From: Sclerodactyla briareus
Taxonomy: Eukaryota; Echinodermata; Holothuroidea; Dendrochirotida; Sclerodactylidae
DNA: 64,000 nucleotides
Direction: 5' to 3'
Assembly (NCBI GenBank): GCA_026419785.1
Contig: JAODTK010003699.1
Span: 310,001-374,000 of the forward strand
In this document: piece by piece, positions 45,992-57,822 of the stretch
Position numbering within the stretch: the first letter of the stretch is position 1
How the letters are laid out: each line of letters opens with the position of its first letter
Translations under genes and position numbers: made by a program
Notes under the pieces: generated by a model
What the model saw: the letters and a program-made list of their open reading frames with translations, nothing else
Databases searched by the model: none
Told to the model about the DNA's origin: nothing

Positions 45992-48900
45992 AGTGCTTAT
46001 TCTGATGTTGGTATGTTATTTCTTTCTTTTTTTTAGCTGGTAGTAAAACGTTCCATCGCGTGCAACATCCGTGATTTTTTGTTCGAGCAATGATAGGGTA
46101 AAAAACAATTAAATGAATTCCATCTCGGTCATGTGATATCCTTGCATAGGACACTATCTCAACATTATTCTCAAAATTTATTATCACTATGGGGTCAGCA
46201 CAATTGATTTTCATTTGCTAAGAAACCTACACTAATTTCCTGAACCCTAATTCCTAATGGCATACAAATTCCTGGAAATTCGTTAAGCCCTCACCTGCTC
46301 TGGGAATAAAAGCCAGGTTTCTAGCTCGTCACATATAGACTCGAAGAGACAAGCCAGCCACCCAGCACCCTGTGGAGAAGGACGGTGTCATTCACATGGC
46401 GTCACAACAGGAATAGTCTCGCGGTATATCGCGATTTTTTTAGTTTGATATTTCCCGTCAGACTGTATCGAATTGCACGAGGACGATTTTTTCCATCGTG
46501 CCTGACGTAATGCAAACGTCGCCGTTGCTTACTTCTCGTCAGTTGATACCAGACGATATTACCTTCTAAATCTTTCCAGCGGATATTCTGAATAAAAGCA
46601 AACTGGTTGAAGTGTGAGGTTACCTGCCAAGTTGAATCAGGCAAACCTATCGTTGCTTAGAAATACCATTCGATATTTAGACTGTTTTTATCTCTTGCCG
46701 TGGGCAAACTGAATATATGCAGTCACACCTGCGAGTCTGGCTGTATGCATTCCCGTCTGCATGTGAACACGATAAGTGGTAGACGAAATAGTTATTTCTC
46801 CCATACTTGAATGATAATTGATAAATGCCCATTATGGGTAGACTGGTTCCTACTATTTTAGTCACCATACTAATTTCTATGGATATGGTAATATGACTGT
46901 ATACGGTATATTGTTTTTCTGACATTCTGAGAAATCTGAGAATTACCCGCGGAAAAAAAAGTAATACGCCTGTGGGTTTGTAAGTATTATGACTTATTAA
47001 AACCCCTAATATTTTTTAGCTAATTTTAGCTAATGTGACGTCAAAGTACAGAATGAGACGAAGTTCTTTCTTGGGCCTAGCATTTTCATCATGACTGTTG
47101 CAAAAAAATTTATATGTAATTTGTTTTTGTCGTCACATTCTTTCATTCGTCCTCAGTGCTTTCAAAAATTATAAGATCTGGGTCTGAAAATCGTATTACC
47201 AATGAAATATTCGTAAAAGTTAGTATCGGAATGGAACCTACCTGTGTAAAATTGCAGTGGTCATTGAAATCGCCGGTAATAATTTTTAATTAATGATTAT
47301 TAATAATTATTATTGAACAACCAACTAATCCGTCTTGGCACGATTTCCGCGGTAGAACTCTAAAGGTTTACGCGGCGTTTAGGCACGTATACTTTGGAAC
47401 ACCGAGTCTTCGACGTTTCTCGCTCATTCTGACGCCAGAGGGGACGTATCCGTTAACCTGATTTTAAACATCGACCATGGGTACCCACGGAGGGGGGGGG
47501 GGGGTCAGGACCCCTTCCCCCTCATGAGACCCGCTTGATCATTGACACAACACCTTATTTTTTTTTTGGCAGTAATTCAGTAAAGGTATTGCAGCTCGTT
47601 ATTTAGCAAGTCTGCGTAGCATGTGTTGGGCCCATAAATTGCACTTATTTGCCAATAGGGAGAGTGAGGCCATCAATGAGGGCGCACTTCCCTTGGTCAC
47701 CTAAAAAAACACCAGAACCGAGACAATCCCTCGGTACCGCTCTGACATCGACTCGCTACTGTAAAGATGGATTGTCTTCCTGCTAGCGTCCAGCGAACCA
47801 GCGACGGCCGAATTCTGCATGACGTCCACTACAAAATATCGTAGTGTGCAGCACAACTCGGTATATCGGAATCACATCACATCTTTCAATATATTATATC
47901 AATTTTATTTGGACGGAAAAATGCGTGAAATATCCATTTGGTTTCAATTTATCTAATTTGCTGTGTGGTTGCAGTATAGTGTTTACAAGATTAATTGACG
48001 ACATCGCATCTTTAAAGTTCCTTCATCTTTTATGCCTATTTCATTTCCTCCTTTCCACCACAAAGCTACTCTACGGTAGTAATCTATTGTGTTGACTAAT
48101 TTTTAAACTAAAACTGAGAAAAAATATGTTGAAACGATAGGCCTATTAGGTCAAAATCGTGATGTCTTGGACAGTACCTTGTCGCGAAACATATACATTT
48201 GTTGCAGCCGAACGGAATTGCCGTTTTTCTTAACGCCTGTTTAGTACTATACATTTCAAGTGTTAACGGCATCGCCTTTCCATTCTTCTCCCACCAGTAC
48301 TCACCCCGCAGGACCATCCAGTGCGTAACGAGAGATTGGTCTGGGAGGGGGAGGGGGGGGGTTGAGACGAGACGCCAAGGAAGTGCGACCTCTCGTTATA
48401 GCCTCACCCTCCCGATTGGCAAATGCAATTGATGGTCCCTCAGTATAGACTCTTGCTTATTGTCAATATTCGATAAACGACAACACGCTACTTATTCTAC
48501 AGCCGTCACAGCTTAAAACGTCTACTGAACAGCGGTTTCTGTGTTTAAAATGAATTGATCACTTGGGTCTTGGGGTCTGACCCCCCCCCCCCTCTCTCTC
48601 TCTCCTCTCTCCCTCTCGCCCCCTCCCCCTCTCTCTCTCTCTCCGCGCGCGCGCGTACGCCCTGGCATCAGTAGGCACTAACGGTTTGTACGGACTTAGC
48701 AAGCTCTATCTCGACTGACCGAATGCCAGTGAACGCCGTCAAGGACTTAACTGTACTGTTTTTAGTCCTCGATACACCAGCCCTACGTACGGCACAGCAG
48801 CGATATGCTTCGCAGACAAAGTAATCTTTTGACCGTTCTGTAAGCCAATGTGTTTGATTACTGATAAGGCTATGCGATGGGCATATAACTCATTGCACTA

Positions 48901-49489
48901 ATGAACCATGGTGAATGTGTGCGGGCGTACCATTACATCACGAGAGGAGGGGGCGAGGGAGGGGCCTCAGTGGTCAGCCTCCTCACGCCTGACTGCTGCC
49001 GCCCCTCGCTAAAAATCCACCAGCCGCAAGACCGATTCGCCCCTCTGGCCATGCCACTCTCTACCGCACACTTATTCTGTTTACAAAGAATCTCATAACC
49101 GGCCAGGGTACTTCCGACTACTACATAGTTCCGTTCGATGGCACGTTATAAACTCGAATTACTTTTGTACCCGCCCACGTCTAATCTCGAAACATGCTTA
49201 TTCAATGCTTACTCTAACATCATTATTAAATCACTGCAAGGAATCCAGTGAAGACACCACCTAATTTGACATTCCCGAATGTTATGGATATGATTCAATT
49301 CGCGTGTATCATTCATGTTGTAAGCTGAAGTTCTCAACCATGCAGTTTGTACGGTTTCTGGACAACCTTCCCCTTCGTCTTTTTTTTTGTTCTGTTCATG
49401 ACTTAGGCCTAATACTTCTTTTGCGCTCCAAGTCAACTCGCGACTTGGTCTATACTGTAACTTCCATATTATGTAAACAAACACAGGGG
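45992..49489. other. Intergenic; no gene supported
   Basis: Contains a G run at 47490-47503, a C run then CT-rich tract at 48581-48645 with CGCGCGCGCG, and a G-rich stretch near 48346. Reading frames are short and lack motifs. Confidence 0.4.
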
Positions 49490-49910
49490 GAGGCGGATTA
49501 GCTCAAGTCGGTAGAGCTCCAACTGCAAAAAACCATTGAATGCGAGTCCGGAGCCCATGGGAAGCCCGAGGCTTTTCGCAGTGCTGTGGACAAGGCTGTA
49601 TGTTCCACGCCAACCACGTGTTAAGGTGGGTACCTTGACTCTGAGCGAGCGCAGTGTGTGGCACAGCCCGTATGGAAGTCCTTCACGGGGGGGGGGGGGG
49701 GGGTGGGGGGACGATTTGAATTGAGGGGGGACGATGAAGCGGACGTACTTGAACGGTGCGTCGGGAGAGAAAAAAGCGAGATTGCGTGCTATATAGTACG
49801 GGCTCTGTGACAAGTCACTAAAATGATCAGGGGTAATATTGTATAAGCGCTTTGAGCATGTCGTCGACGTGGAAAAAAGCGCTGCTATATAAGAAGGAGA
49901 TGAACCCCCC
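49490..49910 (+). mobile_element. tRNA-derived SINE with GCGCTATATAAG tail
   Basis: The 5' part reads GGATTAGCTCAAGTCGGTAGAGC, a good tRNA box A region. A degraded box B (GCGAGTCCGGAGCCC) follows about 30 bases on. The 3' end has AAGCGCTTTGAGCATGTCG and AAAGCGCTGCTATATAAG, also seen at 16160-16205. An internal poly-G run (49686-49703) lies between. A 10-base C run follows the tail. Confidence 0.72.
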
Positions 49911-51121
49911 CCCCCTGTTCATCTCCGAATGCCGTTTGGATTAATCTCCCGTAAATATGGTAGTGTCGGATATGCCTCAAAGGACCACTGCAGGCTTGGG
50001 TACATGCAGCTTATAACATGGGAATGGGAAATTATGGCCTTCAATGTTTGGTTCATTATGCAGAGCAATCGAATCCCAATGGGGCAATAACGCATGAAGT
50101 CCACTGGATACCCCAGGACGTTATGTAATGTATTTGATTGTTTATTTTGTTGAATGAGTCGACATTTAGCAGCTTTCTGTTGTCTTTCTCTCACTAAAGT
50201 TACCATAGATCGACTAATAGGGATACTCTGAGCTGTGCGCGAACTTGGTATCAACAAGAAGAAAACATGAATAAGCATTTTTGGAAAAATACAAGTGATT
50301 GACCGACCTGACGGTACTGCTATTTCTTGACTAGGCCTACTAGAGTATTCAAGATGGACAATAATCAACGCGTCTGTACAAGCCACAATACTCGCAACAA
50401 AATGGGACATTTGAAGAAAACATTAGTCCTTAAATCAAAATAGAAAGTAATGCTTGCATTTTTGTTCACTTTATGATGAACATGAAGAATACCCCAAATG
50501 ACATGTCTGAATGACTTTTATCATTTACTATCTCTCAGTAATGATTTAGGTGTTCCGTACGTTCCAAAAAGAATACACCAAAACAGCATGATTTACTGAT
50601 GTATCAAACTGTATTACTGTGAAATTGCTCATAGAATAGATCATAGATTTTGTCGCTAGCTTGACCTTAATAATAAATCCGAGGCGATGGGTGCGACATG
50701 TATATAGCCCCCCTAAATGTAAGACCAACAGAAAATAAAACAATCTGGCCCAAACGTTCCTCATTAAATTAACTTTGGGTACTTCACCGGAACATTCTGG
50801 AGACAGTCTGTAAAATAATATCTCTATCAATAACTCGCCAACTCGAAAAACTCCTCCCTTCCATATGAATCCGGAGACCCTGGCGATTCAGAGAAAGAAA
50901 TGTATCTTATCCACATGACTGCGTTGAATTAAATCCTGCATCCATCAATTAATGACCCACTTTCCGTGAGATTTTCTTGAAACGCAGGACACTAAAAAAC
51001 ATATAACATGTAACTTGCAGTGAAACATATAAAACACATGTAGGAAGGTTACCGTCGTCTTCATATCAAAAAAAAACATCAACAGACGGATTGAAACAAT
51101 ATATACATTATATCTAGAGAA
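49911..51121. repeat. Intergenic, including a block duplicated at 58480-58720
   Basis: 49990-50230 is diverged but recognisably similar, in the same orientation, to 58480-58720. Shared phrases include CCCAATxGxGCAATAACGCATGA, and CTTCTCTCACxxxAGTxACCAT-like text. A 163-residue minus-strand frame covers this block here but its counterpart at 58480 is broken, so I do not call a gene. Confidence 0.5.
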
Positions 51122-51207
51122 ATATATATATATATATATCATATATATATATATATCATATATATATATTATATATTATATATATATAATAATATATATA
51201 TTATATA

Positions 51208-51261
<54 letters not shown>
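51122..51261. repeat. (AT)n microsatellite
   Basis: About 140 bases of nearly pure AT dinucleotides with occasional ATC or AAT interruptions. Confidence 0.97.
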
Positions 51262-51264
<3 letters not shown>

Positions 51265-51796
51265 GTAGTAAGTCATACAGGCCCAAACATTTTTAAGCTG
51301 TGTCTCATAGGAACGCCCGTCATTATGTGGTTATTAGCACCCTAGTTACCCACACACCCATAGCGACGCTTGTCAGCATCCGTCTTCAATATTTAGGAGC
51401 CCACTTTGATTAGGTTCCATAACCACGTCTATCAGTATGCCCTTATCGTACCACAACTACGCAATCCGCGAGAGAAAAACATATGACTTTCCCAGAGCAT
51501 CTGAAAGATCACGCCTATAAAAGCTAACACAAAGCCAATCTCTAATGATTTGATCACAATCTTTTGAATGACATAAGCTGGATTACAACAATCACGGACA
51601 GATAACGAGTTAAGGAAACGTACCAAGAAAGCTTAGGCAGGTAAGCTCACAAAATGAGACAAGACTGAAGAATATAAAATCAGCAGATGAAGGATCAACA
51701 TAATGGAAGAGATGCAAGTACCTAGGCACTCTACTCTACACTGAAGAAGAATTCAAAGAATCAAAGGTCTCGCTATCATTGCCTATAATCAACTCC
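51262..51796. other. Spacer between AT repeats; nothing recognised
   Basis: No gene or known repeat in about 530 bases. Confidence 0.4.
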
Positions 51797-51875
51797 AAAA
51801 ATTTCTTCAAAGCAGGAGAATGAATATCACCACCAAGATGAGGATCTTCAGTGCATACATATCTTCAATTTTTCT

Positions 51876-51920
<45 letters not shown>

Positions 51921-51924
51921 ATAT

Positions 51925-51970
<46 letters not shown>

Positions 51971-52003
51971 AGATATATATATATAATTATATATATATAT
52001 ATC

Positions 52004-52034
<31 letters not shown>

Positions 52035-52151
52035 TATTATATATATATAATATATAATATATATATAATATATAATAGAAATTGAAGAATATGTATGCCA
52101 TTGAAGATCCTCTCTGTGGTGATATTCATTCTCCTGCTTTGAAGAAATTTT
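51797..52151. repeat. Large palindrome: ~75-bp arms around an AT-repeat core
   Basis: The left arm (51797-51876) starts AAAATTTCTTCAAAGCAGG and passes through GAATATCACCACxxxGAxGATCTTC to ATCTTCAATTTTTCT. The right arm (52076-52151) is its near-exact inverse, starting AGAAATTGAAGAATATG and ending CCTGCTTTGAAGAAATTTT. The ~200 bases between are AT dinucleotides. Arms differ by a few substitutions and indels. Confidence 0.92.
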
Positions 52152-55100
52152 ATATATTATATATATATATATAGGTTTGCGTCATATTGTCATCACTTTT
52201 CACGCTCTCCATTAACGACAAGACCCATCTTTTTTCAATCGTGTGTGCGTTAATAATTAGCTGGCGATTCATACCCAGATTGTATATACAAACCACGTTG
52301 TCTTATATGCACGCGCGTTCGCAGACGCAAAATGGGGACAGTTACAGCACGCCAGGTATTGTGACGTAAGTTTAAGTGTAATAGGTAAGTATATCTTCTT
52401 CTGTCCGACTGTGTCGTTAACTTCTAGACACTAAGTATTAGACGCTAAGTATTGTGACGTACAGTTTAGCATAATTGTTAGCTTTCTTTGAAGTTTCTAT
52501 TTAACATCGCAACTGAAGAAAATGGGAAACATTTGATGTTGAAATTACATCCTTAGAATCAATCCGTTGCTACGTTTCCCTTTTCATTGTATATTCACAC
52601 CTCACACACCACCCGCCTCAAAGGCTATTTTTTTTGAACGAAAATATTTTTTGGTCAAGATATGATTGAGGGGCATACGCCCCACTAGCGGATTAAGGGC
52701 GGGGCAACAGGGGCGCGTGCCCTGGGCCCCCACATTTAGGAGCTCCCACATTTAGAGTGCAAAACTTCTAAATCGTGGGGCACAACAAATGTTTCGAATT
52801 CATTATCACTGCACTGGTGTAACGTTGACTGACGCATTGCTATCCATATTACTATGATCCCGAAGTCCTCGATGATAGATCCTACACGACCAAGGATTCA
52901 AGCCCGACAACACGAACTATTCCAATCACCATTCGTGTTAGCAGTTTCCACTTCTAACCTATTGCTATTGTTTTCTGGTCACGACACTGAAACAATCAGC
53001 ATTACAGCAGGCAGTTTGCGCATAATTAATTTCCATGTCAACTTATTGGCTGGACTGCTCGAGGTGCTAGATTGATTCGAGTGGTCCCACCCAGCTTTTA
53101 TCAAACTGATATAATTTTGGTCTGCTTTTTTTGGAGGGGGAGGGCAATGCGCATCATAGACGTAGGGGGAAAGGGTCTAGGCTTCAGCGGGCAGCCCCCA
53201 ACCCCCCCCCCCCCCCCAAAAAAAAAAAAAAAAAAATCAGGGCAGATATTGAGACAAAATTGGGCTGAGTTTACCCGATGTTTGTATTGATTGCCTGCCC
53301 GAAATTCTTTCTTACATTATGCCGAATTTTCTGGTTGACCTTTGCCCACATACACCAAAATTTATCGATCTTCGCGCGCGTTGATCTCTTCCTGTATTAT
53401 GTTGTCGTGTTTATTTGTGTATTTGGGCGGTGAGTCGGGCAGGGGTCCTGAATACTGCCTTATCGGCCTCCAAAACCATATGTGTATTGGACGCCGTTGG
53501 ATGGCGCACCTCCGAATAGTGAAATCAGGTTCGTGTACCCTGCACGCCATTGCATACAAGGCAATGCATTCGAACGAGAATTACGCATGTTGCGTCGCAT
53601 TCTTGTCTCCTCACTCCCCTCAGGCTAGAATGTTAATTGTTTGTGGTGGTCATTGATTCTATCTCATTTTGATTATTAACGACGGCCTAAAGTTATTAAT
53701 TTTCCCGTCGTTCTTGTTTAACGAGTAGGCTAGTGTTGCCAGTCTATGAGTCGCGTCCATATGGTTGTGTGCATTGTCGATGCATGTGTGCGATTCAGAA
53801 AAAATCATTGAAATTGCCTGCATTTATTGTTTTTCAAATCTCCTCGGTTGTTTGGCATTGAGAGTTGAACTAAATTATTTATTTGTTACTAAGGGTTTTC
53901 ATCCATTAACCTCTGCTAACAGGAAATACTGCCCCTCCGGAAAACAGTGGGTTCTTGTCAATATAATACTGTTAATGCCAACAATAAGGGAGACATGTAA
54001 ACACACAACCAGTATACATGATATTTTCTTTTACCAAACAAACACCGGCATAAATAAGTGTACTTTGATCAAATGTCTATTTTGGAGGGATATAGGCTAT
54101 AATTTGAGTGTCTCCGGTACTGACTGTATCAGTCTCTGTTGTTCCATAGCTGTAATGGGGCTCCCACATACCGCGTGCCTCTGCCCCCCCCCCCTCCCCA
54201 CACGCTGAATCCGGCCCTGTACGCCCCCATGCTCGCCCGCCCCTGGTGCGGCGCCACTGCCATAATAACTTTGGGAAAGATTATCCATCCATATAACAGG
54301 AGTCCAAAGCTATAGAAAAACAACATCAAATCGATATTTGCTTCAATTCCTCCTTACAATGGCGCACTTCTGATTAGATAAAAATCCTCCGTAAAATGGT
54401 GACACATTCTGAAATCCGCTATTGATCTTGAAAAACTCCCTATAGCACATTCGACCACGATGATGTTCCATAAATCTGGATTCCACTCCCGCCACCGCTG
54501 CGTGATAATAGAGCTATTCTTCGCGAAAGTTAACGGAGAATTAGAGTCCTGAACGTGAAGTTAATATATTATTAAATGAGAGACCATCATGTCATGTAAA
54601 TCTTCCCAATTCATTTAAAAAATTGCAGACTTTTTTAGATATGTCACTTTTGATGAACCGACAGGACGCTGGCTGCCGTTTTGGATTAGATTTGTGATAT
54701 CACCTGACCCACTTGTACCTTAGAGACTTTTGTTCTTTATTATAATTTGTGATCAAATAAATCTAAGATTTGCATAGATTCGAAACTAATTTAGGCCTTA
54801 ACATTTCTTTGGCATCATACCCTCTCCGTTATTCTATACAAAGGGTACATTATTAAGTCCAGTCTGTAAAGACTAGGTGGGAAAAACAAGAATTACATTA
54901 AATATGCCAGCTGGTAGGGGTTGTGTGACTCATAATTAGACTTGTGTAAGGCCTCCTCCTGCTTTTCACACCTGGAGGAGAAAATGGCATCGCCCTCTCC
55001 TTTGTTTCAAACGCTTATAACTTGTGAAGGCAGCACATTTTTTGAAAGGATATTTTTTTTGTAGGATGCCCGTACAAACACTGCATGCTGCTTCATATAT

Positions 55101-55372
55101 TAAAGATTTCCAGCCTTGATTCTCCTTTAACAAAATACCAAGAATAATTGAATCCGTAGCTATGCACTGTATAGCACCGGCAACGAGACACGCGCAGTGT
55201 ATAACAGCTCCGAAATAAATATTCAATTTTCTCTCGTGATCCCATATTTTTTCAATAGACAGATAGACAAGAGCCAGAACCGATCATGGAATACAGCTGA
55301 TAGTTAACGTCTGTTCTTTTCCTGAGATCCGTGTTTTCCAGAGAGCTCCCGCAAATGTTCACATCGTCATTA
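52152..55372. other. Intergenic; scattered repeat ends and a C16A20 tract
   Basis: At 53202-53237 a run of 16 C is followed directly by 20 A. GGCGGATTAAGGGCGGGG-like text at 52690 and the C-rich stretch at 54180-54250 look like transposon ends I cannot name. No coding region is supported. Confidence 0.45.
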
Positions 55373-55379
55373 CTATATA

Positions 55380-55433
<54 letters not shown>

Positions 55434-55480
55434 TATATTATATATATATTATATATAATATCTATTATATATATAATAAT

Positions 55481-55520
<40 letters not shown>

Positions 55521-55549
55521 TATAATATATATATAATATATATATATAT
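55373..55549. repeat. (AT)n microsatellite
   Basis: About 175 bases of AT dinucleotides with ATAAT interruptions, locally self-complementary. Confidence 0.97.
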
Positions 55550-56815
55550 CGATGAGCTCTTTCCTTTCCAGATGCGTCACCTTCGCTACCTTCCTTCCCC
55601 TTCCGCCATTCCAAGGAACATGATGCTATTTCCTCGTGATCTGGTTTTCTAATTCACCCATCCTTCTCAGCGAATCACTTCTATAATCGGATCTTTTTTC
55701 CCCCCTCCCATGTTAACGAAAACTTCTTTTCAACTTTCTCCTTCTTAGCAACTTCAACATGAGAAGTACTTCCGAGTGAGTGACAATGGTTAAAAAAAAA
55801 AAGATAATTTCACGTACGTGATATTATTACGTCGTACGTACGTTTTTTTACCATGTTCCTTCTGGGTCTTCGTATTAACACGCTTCTACTTAACTCTCCA
55901 TGATTCTACACGTTCCGGCAGCCATTACCACAATCGCGGCCCTCATAGATTTAATTTCGTGCTCCATCTTGTATCGCGTTGGTACCAGTTGAAGTGAAAC
56001 CAATTATCCATTTTGTGTCCAGTTTCCCCCTGGGCCCTGCGTTGTAGGTATTTGGTCTGTCTGTGTGAATGCTTGGTTATAAACCACGATAACTACCAGC
56101 ATGTCATAATTAAGCCTCCTCAATTAGTAGGGTCTGGACCAAAATTGAAACACGACAATGTTTCATCCAATGGCGCAACCCGGCAACCTCTTTGGGAGGG
56201 GAGGGGAGGGGGGGGACTTTCAGGATTGGGTGGTCGAGGTCATGATTGCTACATTTCACGAGGGTCTTTTTTCCAAAAATGCAAACGCCTTAATCCTATC
56301 CCGCAACAAAAAATGTTCAAGAGGTTTCGGACTTCAATTTGGTTTTAGACTCTCCAACCATCAACAAGAGGTCGTACACAAGGCTTGAACAGGAAGAACA
56401 TGACCCTCGTTGTCTTTTATATTTTTGTATATTATGTAGCATCCGAGGCAACCGTTTTTTGAGTGAAACATGGGTAATTAGGCCTAAGTGGCAGGTCAAT
56501 TGCTATCCATACATGCTGTCGCTGTTTCATGGGCTTGCCTACTTGAATATCTCGACATATATCGGTATAACACAACGGCCTCGCCCAATAACACTTTCAA
56601 ATAAAGCAGCGTCGCAGATGCACTGCGTTATTGACATGAAGTCTCAAATAACATCCTTCCGCAGAAAATCCCTTTCGGTTTCAGCACACATTTCTCTATT
56701 AGCATGTAACCTGAATATCTCGATACTATAATCGGTAAATGGTTCGCTGGCGCCAATGACATCCAACTTCACTGGAAACTTCCTGGGTTGACCCACTTGT
56801 TATATACAACGATCG
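55550..56815. other. Intergenic; nothing recognised
   Basis: Contains the palindromic ACGTACGTGATATT...ACGTCGTACGTACGT stretch near 55813-55843. Reading frames are short and unsupported. Confidence 0.4.
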
Positions 56816-56981
56816 CAAGGCGCAGCCACTAGAGGGGGGGTCCGGGGGTCTGACCCTCCAACTTTTGGGAAGGTCCCCACCATAATGATTTTCACCACAA
56901 AGTGTTTCCCTCACTTGCTTCGGATCCCCCTCCCCCAAATTGATCTTGACCCCCCCAACTTCAGACAGTGGCGCGCCCTTG
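56816..56981 (+). mobile_element. hAT-type MITE, second copy (opposite orientation to 26947-27089)
   Basis: Starts CAAGGCGCAGCCACTAG and ends CAGTGGCGCGCCCTTG. The interior, after inversion, shares CCTCCxxCAACTTTTG, GACCCCCC, CTTGACCCCCC and CTCAGACAGTGGC-like text with the copy at 26947. Flanking octamers (AACGATCG and CATGAGCG) no longer match exactly, suggesting an older insertion. Confidence 0.75.
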
Positions 56982-57543
56982 CATGAGCGCCCGTGGAGGG
57001 ATGGGGCCCTCTGAAAAATCAATTTCAAGCGTCAACTGAACAGATCACAGAATCTCTCGTATTTCCTGACGTGGGTGGAAATATATAATTCCCCCCAGAA
57101 AATTACCTTTCATTCATTCCTCTGTGAATAATAACATCATTCGTCAGTTATATCCCGAATGAGTAAGGTCATCATGTGGTCCTAATCGAACGGAATCGCA
57201 TGTCGAGGCTACATTAAAAACATTCCGAAAGTAAGGAAACAACCCTTCCCTCTTACCCAACCCACCCCCCCCCCCCCCCCCCCCTCCAATCACTTGTTCA
57301 GCACCTCCCAAACTCAAAAGTAAATCTAACAAGAATCACAGAACTAGTTGTGAATAAGCCGAAAAACATCGAATTAGGGACCGTCATTTGTGGGCCTATG
57401 TGAAAAGTTTTTAAAAACTGTGCTTAAATGGTAAGCCTAATAGGTTGTCGTATTGTAGTCCGCAGCTCGACAAGTTCTAACGTCCCATACAATAACTCAG
57501 CAGTTAGTACGTTGCTGAATTTCGAAGTCCATTGAAACTATCC
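56982..57543. other. Intergenic; poly-C run
   Basis: A run of C at about 57265-57284. No gene seen. Confidence 0.4.
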
Positions 57544-57822
57544 TCACTTCATCTTCATCATGACAATACTCCAAAGCGCCAGTTCGGCATTTGATGGAGC
57601 ATAGTTGGTGTGCAGAAACGAACATTTCTTGGCCATGTTAGCCAGTATCAACTGCCTCTTGAAGGCATTCTCATCATCCAGTCCAGCAATGCTTGGAGTG
57701 AGCTTGTTCCATTTATATACGTCCTTGGAAAGTAGGAGCCCTCCGCGGCATTTTATACACGGCAGAGATATATTTGAAGAATTGTTTGTTCGAACGAGTA
57801 TCATGGGTAACGAAAATACCAC
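57544..57822 (-). pseudogene. C-terminal fragment of a non-LTR retrotransposon ORF2
   Basis: The minus-strand frame reads SNISLPCIKCRGGLLLSKD, then YKWNKLTPSIAGLDDENAFK and RQLILANM. LP-I+C+GG followed by WN-L-PSI and F++QL is the usual end of LINE reverse transcriptase polyproteins. No upstream reverse transcriptase motifs are visible, so it is a truncated piece. It differs from the ending of the LINE at 22725. Confidence 0.5.

Noticed and set aside
49919..50410. 163-residue minus-strand frame
   Set aside because: Some hydrophobic stretches recall a receptor, but no family motif is present and the related block at 58480 is broken. Kept only as a duplicated block.
51851..52057. 68-residue frame rich in Tyr and Ile
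   Set aside because: Pure translation of an AT microsatellite.
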